From: Granulosicoccus sp045106475
Lineage (GTDB): Bacteria; Pseudomonadota; Gammaproteobacteria; Granulosicoccales; Granulosicoccaceae
NCBI GenBank assembly: GCA_045106475.1
Contig: JBGCEO010000050.1
Location: 1 to 64,000 of the forward strand
Direction of reading: 5' to 3'
Length of the DNA stretch: 64,000 nt
Both the position numbers and the translations under genes were made by a program. Positions 41,729-50,347 of this stretch are shown one piece after another. Each line of letters begins with the position of its first letter. Position 1 is the first letter of the stretch. The notes below the pieces were generated by a model, which had not been told where the DNA came from, did no database searches, and was given only the letters and a program-made list of their open reading frames with translations.

Positions 41729-41818
41729 CTGGGACCTGAAACTTATGGCCTGTAGCTTGTAGCTTGTAGCTCGTAGCTTATGGCTTATGGCTTATGGCTT
41801 ATGGCTTATGGCTTATGA
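41729..41818. repeat. Heptamer tandem repeat (CTGNNAC/TTGTAGC/TTATGGC family)
   Basis: About thirteen 7-bp units run from 41729: CTGGGAC, CTGAAAC, TTATGGC, CTGTAGC, TTGTAGC twice, TCGTAGC, then TTATGGC five times, ending in TTATGAA. The register is unbroken. The first units match the CTGNNAC pattern of the array at 2162-2273, 39 kb away. It lies just after the Rieske gene and before the end of the convergent EamA gene. Confidence 0.9.
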
Positions 41819-41855
41819 AGAACCTTAAGTCATGACCGAGTGCGTGCTTATACTA

Positions 41856-42776
41856 CTAGCTATGTTTGGCACCTTTTGAAACCAGCCTGTTGATAACACG
41901 TCCATCGATAAACAGAAGGCCTGAGCCGATAATCAAGGCACCAAGGATATCAGTGGTCTGAATGGACTCATCCAGAAACACTGTACCCAGAATTAAAGCG
42001 GTAACAGGAATCAACAGTGTCACCAGCATGACGTTACTTGCCCCTGCATTGGTCAATATTCTAAAAAACACGATATAGGCCAATGCTGTTCCAAACACAG
42101 CCAGCGCCAACACTGCCATAATCGTCGTGTAGCTCGGAGTCGTCAGTGTCCATGGCTTGTCGACGAAAGCAACCAACAATGCCATGACCAGCGTCGAGCA
42201 CATGAGTTGACAAGTAGCTGTTTTCACAGGAGGGATACTGCTCAAATGCTTACGCCCCCACAAACCGGCAAAGCCGTAGCTTAGCGCTGCCGCCAGGCAA
42301 AGCGCAATTCCCACTGTTTGACCGGCATCAACAGGCCCGCCAAAGCCTCGCAGCACAGCCACGCCGACAACACCTAATACAACACCTATTAAACGATAGG
42401 CCGTCAATTGTTCTTGTTTGAAACTGGCCATGACTAGCACGGTAAACAACGGGGTCATTGCATTGATTATGGATGAAAGACCTACCGTGATATGCAATTG
42501 CCCTGCGAATATAAACGTGAAGGGGATTACATTGTTCAACACCCCCATGCCGAGAAACGGCAACCACTGAGTCAAGCTTGTAGGTAGCGAGTAGCCAAGA
42601 TAGTAAAACAGTGGCAATAGAGTTAACGCTGCAAGAAACACGCGCGCTAGTGCTAGTGTTAAAGGCGGCAACTCTTTAACAGCCACACCTGCAAAAAAAT
42701 ACGCTCCTCCCCACAGGACCGAGAGCAGCAGCAAGAGTGCCCAATTTTGCGCATTCATCGTTGTAGGCGTCTGCAT
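41856..42776 (-). CDS. EamA/DMT-family transporter
   Basis: The 306-residue protein has ten hydrophobic helices in two EamA repeats, the first with LLSVLWGGAYFFAGVAVKELPPLTLALARVF and the second with LCLAAALSYGFAGLWGRKHL and LGTVFLDESIQTTDILGALIIGSGL. Such transporters export amino acids or other small metabolites. The gene is not clearly in an operon. The start could be 42776 or the next ATG at 42758; neither has a strong ribosome-binding site. Confidence 0.9.
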   Translation of the reverse strand: MQTPTTMNAQNWALLLLLSVLWGGAYFFAGVAVKELPPLTLALARVFLAALTLLPLFYYLGYSLPTSLTQWLPFLGMGVLNNVIPFTFIFAGQLHITVGLSSIINAMTPLFTVLVMASFKQEQLTAYRLIGVVLGVVGVAVLRGFGGPVDAGQTVGIALCLAAALSYGFAGLWGRKHLSSIPPVKTATCQLMCSTLVMALLVAFVDKPWTLTTPSYTTIMAVLALAVFGTALAYIVFFRILTNAGASNVMLVTLLIPVTALILGTVFLDESIQTTDILGALIIGSGLLFIDGRVINRLVSKGAKHS

Positions 42777-42905
42777 GTAGGTCTCAAGCGGGATGTAGGC
42801 CGGCTACGGCAAGAACAGATGTTCTGAGCGCGCCAGCATAAGCGCTCAGTCGCAATAACACTAGCCGTTTCTTGCACCTGTACAAGATTTGACCTATTGC
42901 TGTAC

Positions 42906-45017
42906 TTACTGCGCTAAAACCTTCAAAACAAACGCCTGTTCGCTCGCAACATCAACCAATGATGCATAACGACCCGTCTCTCCAAAATGACCAGAATGCA
43001 TATTGGTTTTTAAGAGCAAGACAGCGTTATCACTGCGCACATGTCGATGCTGTGCAACCCATTTAGCTGGCTCCCAATAGGTAACACGTGGATCGGACAC
43101 GCCTGCAGTTACCAACATTGGAGGATAGGATCGGGATTGGACGTTTTCGTAAGGTGAATAAGCAAGTATGTCAGCAAAGGCTTGTTTGTCCTCCACAGGA
43201 TTACCCCATTGAGACCACTCACCCGGGGTTAACGGAAGACTTTCATCCAGCATCGTATTCAAGGCGTCAACAAAGGGAACATCAGCTATCGCAGCTCCCC
43301 ATAAATCATCGGGGCGGTTCAGTGCCGCGCCCACCAGCAATCCTCCTGCCGAACCACCCGACACAGCAATGCTGCCTTTACGGGTATATCGCTGATTGAT
43401 CAAATGATGCGCGACGGCGATTAAATCATCAATACTCTTGTGTTTACCCGCAAACTTGGCAGCCTCGTACCAAGCCCTCCCCTTTTCCTGCCCACCTCGC
43501 ACATGTGCAAGTGCAAATACGAAACCCCGATCTATCAGCGATAAACGTGTTGCGGAAAACGTTGCAGGCAATGATGAGCCGTAGGCACCGTAGGCGGTTA
43601 ACCAACAGGGTGCTGTTCCATCTAACGCCGTATCGCGGTGATAGAGAATGGTAACGGGTACCATTTCGCCGTCAATAGATTCAGCATAAACCCGTTCCAC
43701 CCGGTAGTTTTTCGGATCGTGTCCAGATGGAATTACATCCTGTTTGAGTAGATTGCGCTCAGCGCTTTGCATATCGAAGCTAAACGTATGGGCAGGAGTA
43801 GATGGCGATTCATATCCTAATCGGAATACACTTTCATCGAATTCGAGCAGTGGCTCAAGACTCAAGGCGAAGGCCGCCTCATTAAATTCGATCTTGTGGA
43901 TGGCGAGTTCATCCATACATGATTCTGAGTTCGAAAAATTCGCACTTTGGGCGTAGCAAATCTGCGGCAAGGCATTCTCACGCACCAGCCACATGACCCA
44001 GTCTTTATAGGCGAAGACATCGAGCACCATGCGTCCGCTTTGATGCGGTAACCAATCGCGCCAATGCTCTCTCGCAGGAGATGCGCAAGGTGCCTCAACT
44101 ATCTTGAAGTCTTCTGCATCGTCAGCGTTGGTCAATATCAAAAATCGATCGCCCTGATGCTCAACGCTATATTCGATACCATCCGCTCTTGATTCGATCA
44201 GCTTGGGTTGAGCTGTTATCGTGCCAGTCGGTATAAACCACACTTCACTCTGATCACTCATATCAGAGGAGATAAACACAAACTGATTAGACAGGCTCGT
44301 CCAGACACAACAGTTAAAGCGTTTGTCATGCTCCTCATAAATCAACACATCATCAAGCGGATCTGATCCTAGCTCATGCCTGAAGACGCGACTGGGTCGC
44401 AGATCTTCATCCACGCGTGTGTAGAAAAGCGTCCTGGCATCGCCCCAGACAACAGTCTCGATGTCTTCGATAGTTTCTTTGTCCTGGCCCGATTGCAAAT
44501 CTCTAATTCTCAGTCGGTAACGCTCCGAGCCATTTGTATCGGCACTCCATGCCAAATGCGTATGTGCCGGACTGTACTCCACATCACCTGGATCAAAGTA
44601 ATCATAGCCTTGTGCTTCGATATTGAAATCAATCAAGAGCTGTTCAAAAGAGCTATCACGATCCTCATTGGATGCATTGCGTGGAAAGCGCAGATACCTT
44701 GGATGTTCATCATCGCCCGTGTAGCGCTCCTGGTAATACCAGGGGCCATCGGCATCAGGCAACGACAACTCATCCGCCTCTATTCTGCCCTTCATCTCTG
44801 ATAGCAGAGTTTCCTGCAAAGGCTTTGTGTCAGCCATATAGGCGTCATGCCAGGCATTTTCATCTTGCAGGTAGGCTTTAATATCTTCTGGCAACAATTG
44901 CGGATCTTCAACACATTCCTGCCAGTTTTGCGCTCTTAACCAGGCATAGTGATCAGTCCATGTTGTATCGTGTGCAGATTGCTCAAAAGCCAGCCGCTTA
45001 GCAACAGGCGGATTCAT
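42906..45017 (-). CDS. ptrB: Oligopeptidase B (prolyl oligopeptidase family S9A)
   Basis: The protein has 703 residues, close to PtrB. It has an N-terminal seven-bladed propeller (residues about 70-420) and a C-terminal catalytic domain with the nucleophile Ser in AVSGGSAGGLLVGA, the Asp likely in VTAGVSDPRVTYWEPAKWVA and the His in NMHSGHFGETGRY. It cuts small peptides after basic residues in the cytoplasm. Its start overlaps the stop of the DsrK-like gene (ATGA at 45014-45017), so it is co-translated with the sulfur-redox operon, though the functional link is unclear. Confidence 0.93.
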   Translation of the reverse strand: MNPPVAKRLAFEQSAHDTTWTDHYAWLRAQNWQECVEDPQLLPEDIKAYLQDENAWHDAYMADTKPLQETLLSEMKGRIEADELSLPDADGPWYYQERYTGDDEHPRYLRFPRNASNEDRDSSFEQLLIDFNIEAQGYDYFDPGDVEYSPAHTHLAWSADTNGSERYRLRIRDLQSGQDKETIEDIETVVWGDARTLFYTRVDEDLRPSRVFRHELGSDPLDDVLIYEEHDKRFNCCVWTSLSNQFVFISSDMSDQSEVWFIPTGTITAQPKLIESRADGIEYSVEHQGDRFLILTNADDAEDFKIVEAPCASPAREHWRDWLPHQSGRMVLDVFAYKDWVMWLVRENALPQICYAQSANFSNSESCMDELAIHKIEFNEAAFALSLEPLLEFDESVFRLGYESPSTPAHTFSFDMQSAERNLLKQDVIPSGHDPKNYRVERVYAESIDGEMVPVTILYHRDTALDGTAPCWLTAYGAYGSSLPATFSATRLSLIDRGFVFALAHVRGGQEKGRAWYEAAKFAGKHKSIDDLIAVAHHLINQRYTRKGSIAVSGGSAGGLLVGAALNRPDDLWGAAIADVPFVDALNTMLDESLPLTPGEWSQWGNPVEDKQAFADILAYSPYENVQSRSYPPMLVTAGVSDPRVTYWEPAKWVAQHRHVRSDNAVLLLKTNMHSGHFGETGRYASLVDVASEQAFVLKVLAQ

Positions 45018-46513
45018 GTTAGCTCCAGAGCATCACCCACCAATTGATGCAGGCTGCTTATCTGTACCGAGCCAAGATCGTGATGTGGTAAAACTTGTGA
45101 CAGTTGTGTCTTGCAAATCGCACAGATCGCAACCAGGTGGGTCACCTGATTCGACTCCACAACCGCATGCAGAGCCTGTGCGCGAGGCAGTGAACCTTTG
45201 ATTCGAACATCCATCAAGTCATCGCTCAACAGACCTCCACCACCTCCACAACAAAACGTCTGTTGCCTGGTTGTATCGGAACTCATTTCAATCACCTTGG
45301 GCACACTTGCGCGCAATAACTCTCGTGGCAGAATGAATTGACCATCTGACACATCACCCATTCCTGATCCACGTGCTACGTTGCATGAATCATGGAAGGT
45401 GACGATTTTTCCTGCATTACGTGATGCATCCAACTTGATAGTTCCATCTTTAAGCAAGGCATGAGTCACCTCACATATATGTTCGGGTCGAGGATGCTTA
45501 GGATCAAGAAAGTCCATAGACCCCACTAGCGTTTCCATAAAACTGTAGGCCACGCGCCAGGCGTGCCCGCACTCGCCGATCACGATTCTGGACACACCTA
45601 GATCCTGGGCTGCTCGCCGGATGCGGATAGCAATGTCTGTCATATGGTCATGCTGCCCGGTAAACAAGCCGAAGTTCGCGGCTTCAGACGCCTCTGTGCT
45701 GAACGTCCAGCGAATACCTGCCGCATGTAATACCTTCGCATAGCCGATCAAACCATCCACATGGGGTTCAGCGAAAAAGTCGGCCGATGGAGTGACGAGC
45801 AACATATCAGCATTGCCATCATCCAGCGGGAGCTTAACGGCAACACCGGTTTCATCAAAAATATCTTCTTCAAGATTTTCCAGCACATTGGCCAGAGCCG
45901 CCGGCTTCATGCCCAGGTTATTACCAACCGTATTCACCTTACTGATGATCTGTTGAGAGTATTGCTGTCCCCAACCCACACTTGCCAGTATTTCTCGCCC
46001 GGCCATGGTGACTTCGCTGGTATCAATGCCCTTGGGGCAAAACACGGTACAGCGCCGACATTCAGAACACTGATGGAAATAGGTGTACCAGTCTTGCAGT
46101 AAAGCCTTATCCAGCTTCCGGGCACCCACGAGCCACGGAAACCAGCGCCCCGCCCAGGTAAAGTAACGCCGATAAACAGAACGAAGTAGATCCTGGCGGG
46201 CTACAGGCATGTTATTGGGGTCGTGTGTACCCAAAAAATAATGACATTTGTCAGTACAGGCGCCACATTTGGTACAGGTATCCAAAAACACTCGGAGTCC
46301 GCGCCGCTGTTTAACCAGCTGACCCAGGCGATCAATGGCTTTTTTATGCCAATCGTCTACCAACTCACCGGGCAAGCCCAGAGAGGCCTGCACATCCGGG
46401 CTAGCCAATGCAGTTCTGCTTGACTTCATAGCACCCTGCTCAATCAGGGGAATAACGCGATAGCGCCCGACAACTGAAGGTATGGCGGGTTTGGTTTGCT
46501 TATCAAGTGTCAA
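45014..46513 (-). CDS. DsrK/HdrD-like iron-sulfur protein
   Basis: The protein has about 499 residues. Two [4Fe-4S] motifs are seen: CTKCGACTDKC with a nearby C, and CSECRRCTVFCP. Two CCG-type domains follow: GECGHAWR, HDSCNVARG, and CCGGGGGLLSDD with a late CAICKTQL. This is the arrangement of DsrK and HdrD, which reduce or oxidise a disulfide or trisulfide. With dsrM-like and dsrC genes upstream it should be the cytoplasmic catalytic subunit acting on DsrC. The start is a TTG at 46513, 15 bp after the DsrM-like stop; no better start is near. Confidence 0.85.
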   Translation of the reverse strand: MTLDKQTKPAIPSVVGRYRVIPLIEQGAMKSSRTALASPDVQASLGLPGELVDDWHKKAIDRLGQLVKQRRGLRVFLDTCTKCGACTDKCHYFLGTHDPNNMPVARQDLLRSVYRRYFTWAGRWFPWLVGARKLDKALLQDWYTYFHQCSECRRCTVFCPKGIDTSEVTMAGREILASVGWGQQYSQQIISKVNTVGNNLGMKPAALANVLENLEEDIFDETGVAVKLPLDDGNADMLLVTPSADFFAEPHVDGLIGYAKVLHAAGIRWTFSTEASEAANFGLFTGQHDHMTDIAIRIRRAAQDLGVSRIVIGECGHAWRVAYSFMETLVGSMDFLDPKHPRPEHICEVTHALLKDGTIKLDASRNAGKIVTFHDSCNVARGSGMGDVSDGQFILPRELLRASVPKVIEMSSDTTRQQTFCCGGGGGLLSDDLMDVRIKGSLPRAQALHAVVESNQVTHLVAICAICKTQLSQVLPHHDLGSVQISSLHQLVGDALELT

Positions 46514-46528
46514 TGTAAACGCTCACTA

Positions 46529-47224
46529 TCAAACCCGTTTCGTCTGCTTGCTGGAATCACGTTGATTCAACGTCGGACTGAATACGATACCGATGCCATG
46601 CAATAGCTTTGAGATCGGAAAAACGATGATCAGTAGTAGCACTAACCCCAGATGTACAAACAAGCCAATGTGATCTGGCAGGGATTGCCACTTGAGGATA
46701 AACACGCCTCTTAAAAATTCACCCACTGTGAATAAATCAGTAGGCCACACCCGTTTCAATAATACGCCGGAACATGCAATAGCCATCAACAAGAGTACAT
46801 GCAGATAATCACTGGGCGAGGAAATATACCGAAGCCTATCAATCAGGCATCGACGTAGTAACAGCACCAGCAATCCTGCCAGCATAAAACCGGCAGCCCA
46901 ACCACTCCACTGAATAAACACAAGCAATGACAACGGCAATGTCGGAAATACAAAGCGAAGATGCATGATCAATACAAACAGCAGACCATAGTGAAACGCC
47001 AGACTGGCCAGCCATGTCGTTAGGTTAGCGCGTGCAAGTGCACGAAACGCTAAAAGCTCTAACAACAATCGCCCAAAAACCGCTATGCGCGATCGAGGTG
47101 CCGGTGCTAATACCAGCTGCAAGTCGGATGGGCTTTGAAGCCACTGGCGTGTTCTGAATGCACTTGCTGCCACCAGCCATAGTAAAGCCAGGGAATAGGC
47201 AGCACCGAACAGGATATCAAACAC
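46529..47224 (-). CDS. DsrM/NarI-like cytochrome b membrane subunit
   Basis: The protein has about 232 residues if started at the GTG at 47224, which gives the family-typical N-terminus MFDILFGAAYSLALLWL. It has about five hydrophobic segments. Likely heme-binding histidines are in AFHYGLLFVLIMHLRF and further ones near the C-terminus (HLGLVL, LHGIG). It should carry electrons between quinones and the DsrK-like subunit. The longer frame to 47338 would overlap dsrC by 120 bp and is unlikely. The chosen start overlaps the dsrC stop by 8 bp. Confidence 0.82.
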   Translation of the reverse strand: MFDILFGAAYSLALLWLVAASAFRTRQWLQSPSDLQLVLAPAPRSRIAVFGRLLLELLAFRALARANLTTWLASLAFHYGLLFVLIMHLRFVFPTLPLSLLVFIQWSGWAAGFMLAGLLVLLLRRCLIDRLRYISSPSDYLHVLLLMAIACSGVLLKRVWPTDLFTVGEFLRGVFILKWQSLPDHIGLFVHLGLVLLLIIVFPISKLLHGIGIVFSPTLNQRDSSKQTKRV

Positions 47225-47546
47225 AGCCAGTTGGCTTGGGCAAACCCGCGTATCGACAGGCTTGCTTTGCTGGCCCTTTGGGAAACAGCTCGTACAGATA
47301 CTTGCTATTGCCTTTTTCCAGGCCATAGCGTTTACCAATTTGTTTTGTCAGTATGCGAATAGCGGGTGCAATTTCGTAATTCTCGAAGTACTCCTGTAAA
47401 AAATGGATGACTTCCCAATGCGCATCGGTTAATTGAATATCATCAGCCAGAGCTAACTCGGTGGCTAACTCAGGCGTCCAGTCGGCACGACGCATCAAAT
47501 AACCTTCGTGATCAGTATCGATCGATTCTATTAAAGCACTCACCAA
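47217..47546 (-). CDS. dsrC: DsrC/TusE family sulfur carrier with both redox cysteines
   Basis: The 109-residue protein matches DsrC/TusE: DHEGYLMRRADWTPELATELA, LTDAHWEVIHFLQEYFENYEIAPAIRIL, KGNSKYLYELFPKGPAKQACRYAGLPKPTGCV. The C-terminal arm has two cysteines separated by ten residues, the second being penultimate. That is the form of true DsrC, which can make an intramolecular trisulfide, rather than TusE, which has only the last Cys. It is followed by DsrM- and DsrK-like genes. The start is a TTG at 47546 directly after the chelatase stop, or the GTG at 47543. Confidence 0.9.
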   Translation of the reverse strand: MVSALIESIDTDHEGYLMRRADWTPELATELALADDIQLTDAHWEVIHFLQEYFENYEIAPAIRILTKQIGKRYGLEKGNSKYLYELFPKGPAKQACRYAGLPKPTGCV

Positions 47547-47906
47547 CTAGTTTGCCAGTTTGAGGAGCACATCGACCAGTTCATCAGACGTGCCCAGATA
47601 ATCGGTAATCTTAATATCCATATCAGGATACTCAGCCTGTTTAATCGCCACTTGCTCCGGTATATCATCAGCGACATGGGTTCCGCGTGCCAAAAAATAA
47701 GGCACCACACTGACACTGGTAGCGCCCTGCGCAATGCAGCGCTCAATGCCATCCGGTATCAGTGGATCGGCCAGCTCAAGGAATGCGTGCTCAACAACGG
47801 CAAAATCTGCCGAGGCTTTCCGGGCCAGCCGCTGCGTCAGACTAGCGATTTCCTTGTTGGATTCGGTTCGTCGACTGCCATGCGCAACGAGAAGTAGTGA
47901 TTTCAT
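47547..47906 (-). CDS. CbiX/SirB-type sirohydrochlorin chelatase
   Basis: The 119-residue single-domain protein matches the small CbiX (CbiXS) group: LLLVAHGSRRTESNKEI with the metal-binding His, VEHAFLELADPLIPDGIERCIAQGATSVSVVPYFLARGTHVADDIPEQV. It inserts cobalt or iron into sirohydrochlorin. As CysG in this window has its own chelatase part, this one may serve cobalamin or supply extra siroheme. It is the first gene of the operon with dsrC, the dsrMK-like genes and ptrB, with only one base pair between the stop and the dsrC start. Confidence 0.9.
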   Translation of the reverse strand: MKSLLLVAHGSRRTESNKEIASLTQRLARKASADFAVVEHAFLELADPLIPDGIERCIAQGATSVSVVPYFLARGTHVADDIPEQVAIKQAEYPDMDIKITDYLGTSDELVDVLLKLAN

Positions 47907-47980
47907 AGCCGTTCGGTATCATTTTAATCGAATTATTATACCGTTACGCAGCAACTTACGAGCAGGCTCACTATCGAGTT

Positions 47981-49573
47981 CTAGTATCCACCCGCACAAC
48001 CATCTTTACGAGGGTCAGAACCGCCGATCAGCACCTGATTCTCCCAGTCAATGGCAATCGCTTGAGAGCCACCAATCGGTTTTTCAGGCCTGACGATGTT
48101 GTGCCCCATGGCTTTTAGCTGATCTTGTATACCCTTTTCGACCGTAGCCTCGATCTCGACAATGCCGGTAAAGGGGTCTGGCATGAAACGCGGCAGGTCC
48201 ATTGACTCTTGAATATCGAAGCCGTAATCCAGGTAGCGAGTCAGAAATTGCTGGTGTCCCATCGATTGATATTCGCCGCCCATAACACCAAAACACAGCT
48301 CAATTCGATCATCACGCGAGGCCATCCCGGGAATAATGGTGTGAAGAGGTCGCTTGCCGGGTGCGATGCAATTCACGCTGCCGGGGTCCATCGAAAAACC
48401 CATACCCCGATTGGTCAAGGTGATGCCATCAGGCGTGGTGATACCGCTGCCATACCCAAAGAACAAGGTATTGATGAAACTGCAGACATTGCGATGTTTA
48501 TCCACCACTGATATGTAAACGGTGTCTTCATGTCTTGCCGAGTCAAGCTCGATAGGTGGCATGCTTGTCTTATCAGGATCAATTTGCTTGATCAGCTTCC
48601 TGGCAAATTCCGGAGATAAAATCTCGGCAATCGGCATTTCAGATTGGGCCGGGTCGGCAAGGTACTGATCACGCACTCGATAAGCCAGGCGACAGGCTTC
48701 TATTTCCAGATGTATGCGCTCGCAAGTTAGTGGACCACCTTTTTCGACCCCGGCAGCACTCATCATATTAAGCAACAACAACGCGATGAGTCCCTGCCCG
48801 TTTGGCGGACACTCATAGACCGTCAAACCACGAAATTGTGTACTGATCGGAGTCACATACTCACCGCGTGCCGATGTGAAGTCTTCCAGCGTATGCAAAC
48901 CGCCTCGCTGCGTTAATTCACTAACCATATTGTTGGCCAGATGCCCACGATAAAACACATCGCGACCATCGATGGCAATCGCCGCCAACGAATTAGCCAG
49001 CTCAGGCAGTTTTCTTATGCTGCCGACAGCAGGTGCTTCTCCGTCGTCTAAATAGAGCTTTGCGCTGGTTTCAAATTGTCGCAAGTACGCAGCCTGACTG
49101 GCGGTATCGAATTGAACTCTAGGAGCGAGCGGGTAACCCACCCGGGCAGTTTCGATCGCCGGTTGCAATAGTTCCGCGAAAGGCATCCGGCCATGGTCTT
49201 TATGCAATTGAGTCCAGGCATCCACAGCGCCCGGAACAATCACGCTGTGTGCTGAATTACGTTGCAATTCAGTGACACCCAGTTTGTTCAGTGCGCTAAC
49301 ACTCGCGGCGGCGGGTGCCCGGCCCGAACCATTAAATGCCAGTGGTCGGCCTTTGCCCTCAGGTGCATACAAGGCAAAGCAATCGCCGCCAATCCCCGTT
49401 GATTGAGGCTCTACCACACACTGCATGGCACACGCAGCAATGGCAGCATCCAAGGCATTGCCCCCTGCTTGCAGCACTTCGGTTGCAATATGGGTGGCCT
49501 GAGTATGCGATGTACAGACCATGGCCTTACGGGTAAAAACCGGCGATCGGCCAGGTAATTCAAAATCGCGCAT
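47981..49573 (-). CDS. Gamma-glutamyltransferase family protein
   Basis: The protein has about 530 residues. The precursor form is autoprocessed at the Thr in HEDTVYISVVDKHRNVCSFINTLFFGYGSG; the glycine-rich GSGRAPA and STGIGGDCFALY at the N-terminus and the MGGEYQSMGHQQFLTRYLDYG block near the end are typical. No signal peptide is seen, so it is probably cytoplasmic, unlike E. coli Ggt. Cytoplasmic relatives include GGT-like amidases acting on gamma-glutamyl and cephalosporin-like substrates. The ATG at 49573 is preferred to the TTG at 49579. Confidence 0.87.
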   Translation of the reverse strand: MRDFELPGRSPVFTRKAMVCTSHTQATHIATEVLQAGGNALDAAIAACAMQCVVEPQSTGIGGDCFALYAPEGKGRPLAFNGSGRAPAAASVSALNKLGVTELQRNSAHSVIVPGAVDAWTQLHKDHGRMPFAELLQPAIETARVGYPLAPRVQFDTASQAAYLRQFETSAKLYLDDGEAPAVGSIRKLPELANSLAAIAIDGRDVFYRGHLANNMVSELTQRGGLHTLEDFTSARGEYVTPISTQFRGLTVYECPPNGQGLIALLLLNMMSAAGVEKGGPLTCERIHLEIEACRLAYRVRDQYLADPAQSEMPIAEILSPEFARKLIKQIDPDKTSMPPIELDSARHEDTVYISVVDKHRNVCSFINTLFFGYGSGITTPDGITLTNRGMGFSMDPGSVNCIAPGKRPLHTIIPGMASRDDRIELCFGVMGGEYQSMGHQQFLTRYLDYGFDIQESMDLPRFMPDPFTGIVEIEATVEKGIQDQLKAMGHNIVRPEKPIGGSQAIAIDWENQVLIGGSDPRKDGCAGGY

Positions 49574-49638
49574 GAACAATAGAAATCCGCTAAACGAATC
49601 AACAGTCTAGCGCAGTGTATTGCCTGCGATGTGAACTA

Positions 49639-49672
49639 CGGGCAGCTCAGTTTTTTATTTCCGGGCTGCCCG
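49639..49672 (-). terminator. Stem-loop after the CsbD-like gene
   Basis: CGGGCAGC (49639-49646) and GCTGCCCG (49665-49672) pair perfectly over 8 bp with an 18-base A/T-rich loop. It lies between the CsbD-like gene and the gamma-glutamyltransferase gene, both on the minus strand. The lack of a T-run after the stem makes it a weaker call. Confidence 0.45.
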
Positions 49673-49714
49673 CAGAACAAGTTAACAACTCACAGAGCTT
49701 ACGAGCCATTAAGC

Positions 49715-50146
49715 CTATAAGGTGGAGGCCCAATCATCTACTTCTACTTCAGCGGATTGCCGATCCAGACCATACTTTTCCTGCACTAGAGAAACCAACT
49801 GATCTCGATCACCATTCACGGAGAGTAGATCTTCTTCGGTCAGCTCAGCCCAGCGATCCTTGATGTTGCCAATGGAATCTTGCCAATTGTCCTGAAGTGA
49901 ATCCCAGCTCCCACTCACAGCTCCTTCTGCCGCATCAGCTACGCTTGCAGCAGATTCCTTAAGGGCATCCCCTGCAGCCGCAGCTGTGTCATCAACAATG
50001 GCCGCTGCATCACTGGCACCTGCATCAATTGCCGTACTCACGTCGCCTTCTACCGGTAGTGGATCAGATGTACTACCACCACCACAACTGGAAAGCACTG
50101 CAGCTACCATCAATGCCAGCGTTGTTTTTCCCGTCAATATTTTCAC
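49715..50146 (-). CDS. Lipoprotein with CsbD-like C-terminal domain
   Basis: The protein has 143 residues. The N-terminus is a lipoprotein signal with lipobox LSSC, followed by a low-complexity Ala/Asp-rich linker (about residues 30-80). The C-terminal part, SLQDNWQDSIGNIKDRWAELTEEDLLSVNGDRDQLVSLVQEKYGLDRQSAEVEVDDW, fits the CsbD family of small stress-related proteins. The start is a GTG with GGAGG nine bases upstream. CsbD proteins are usually short and cytoplasmic; a membrane-anchored exported form with a long linker is unusual. Confidence 0.85.
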   Translation of the reverse strand: MKILTGKTTLALMVAAVLSSCGGGSTSDPLPVEGDVSTAIDAGASDAAAIVDDTAAAAGDALKESAASVADAAEGAVSGSWDSLQDNWQDSIGNIKDRWAELTEEDLLSVNGDRDQLVSLVQEKYGLDRQSAEVEVDDWASTL

Positions 50147-50347
50147 GTGTGTTCCCTCCGTTTCAATCGAAAGGGTGTCGGGTCAACATTGCCCTTCACC
50201 AGAGAACGAAGGTTAAACATTGTTGGCAATGTTACTTGCTTACAGACTCGTACACTAAACAAGTAGCAAGCGTGAAAGCGCTCTACAACAAGGGTTGCCT
50301 ATACGTGACGCTTCTTTAATGACAAAAAAACAATGCCGCTGGAAACC

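Noticed and set aside
47217..47546. TusE (tRNA thiolation sulfur carrier)
   Set aside because: TusE has only the final cysteine; this protein has both C-terminal cysteines ten residues apart and adjoins dsrMK-like genes.
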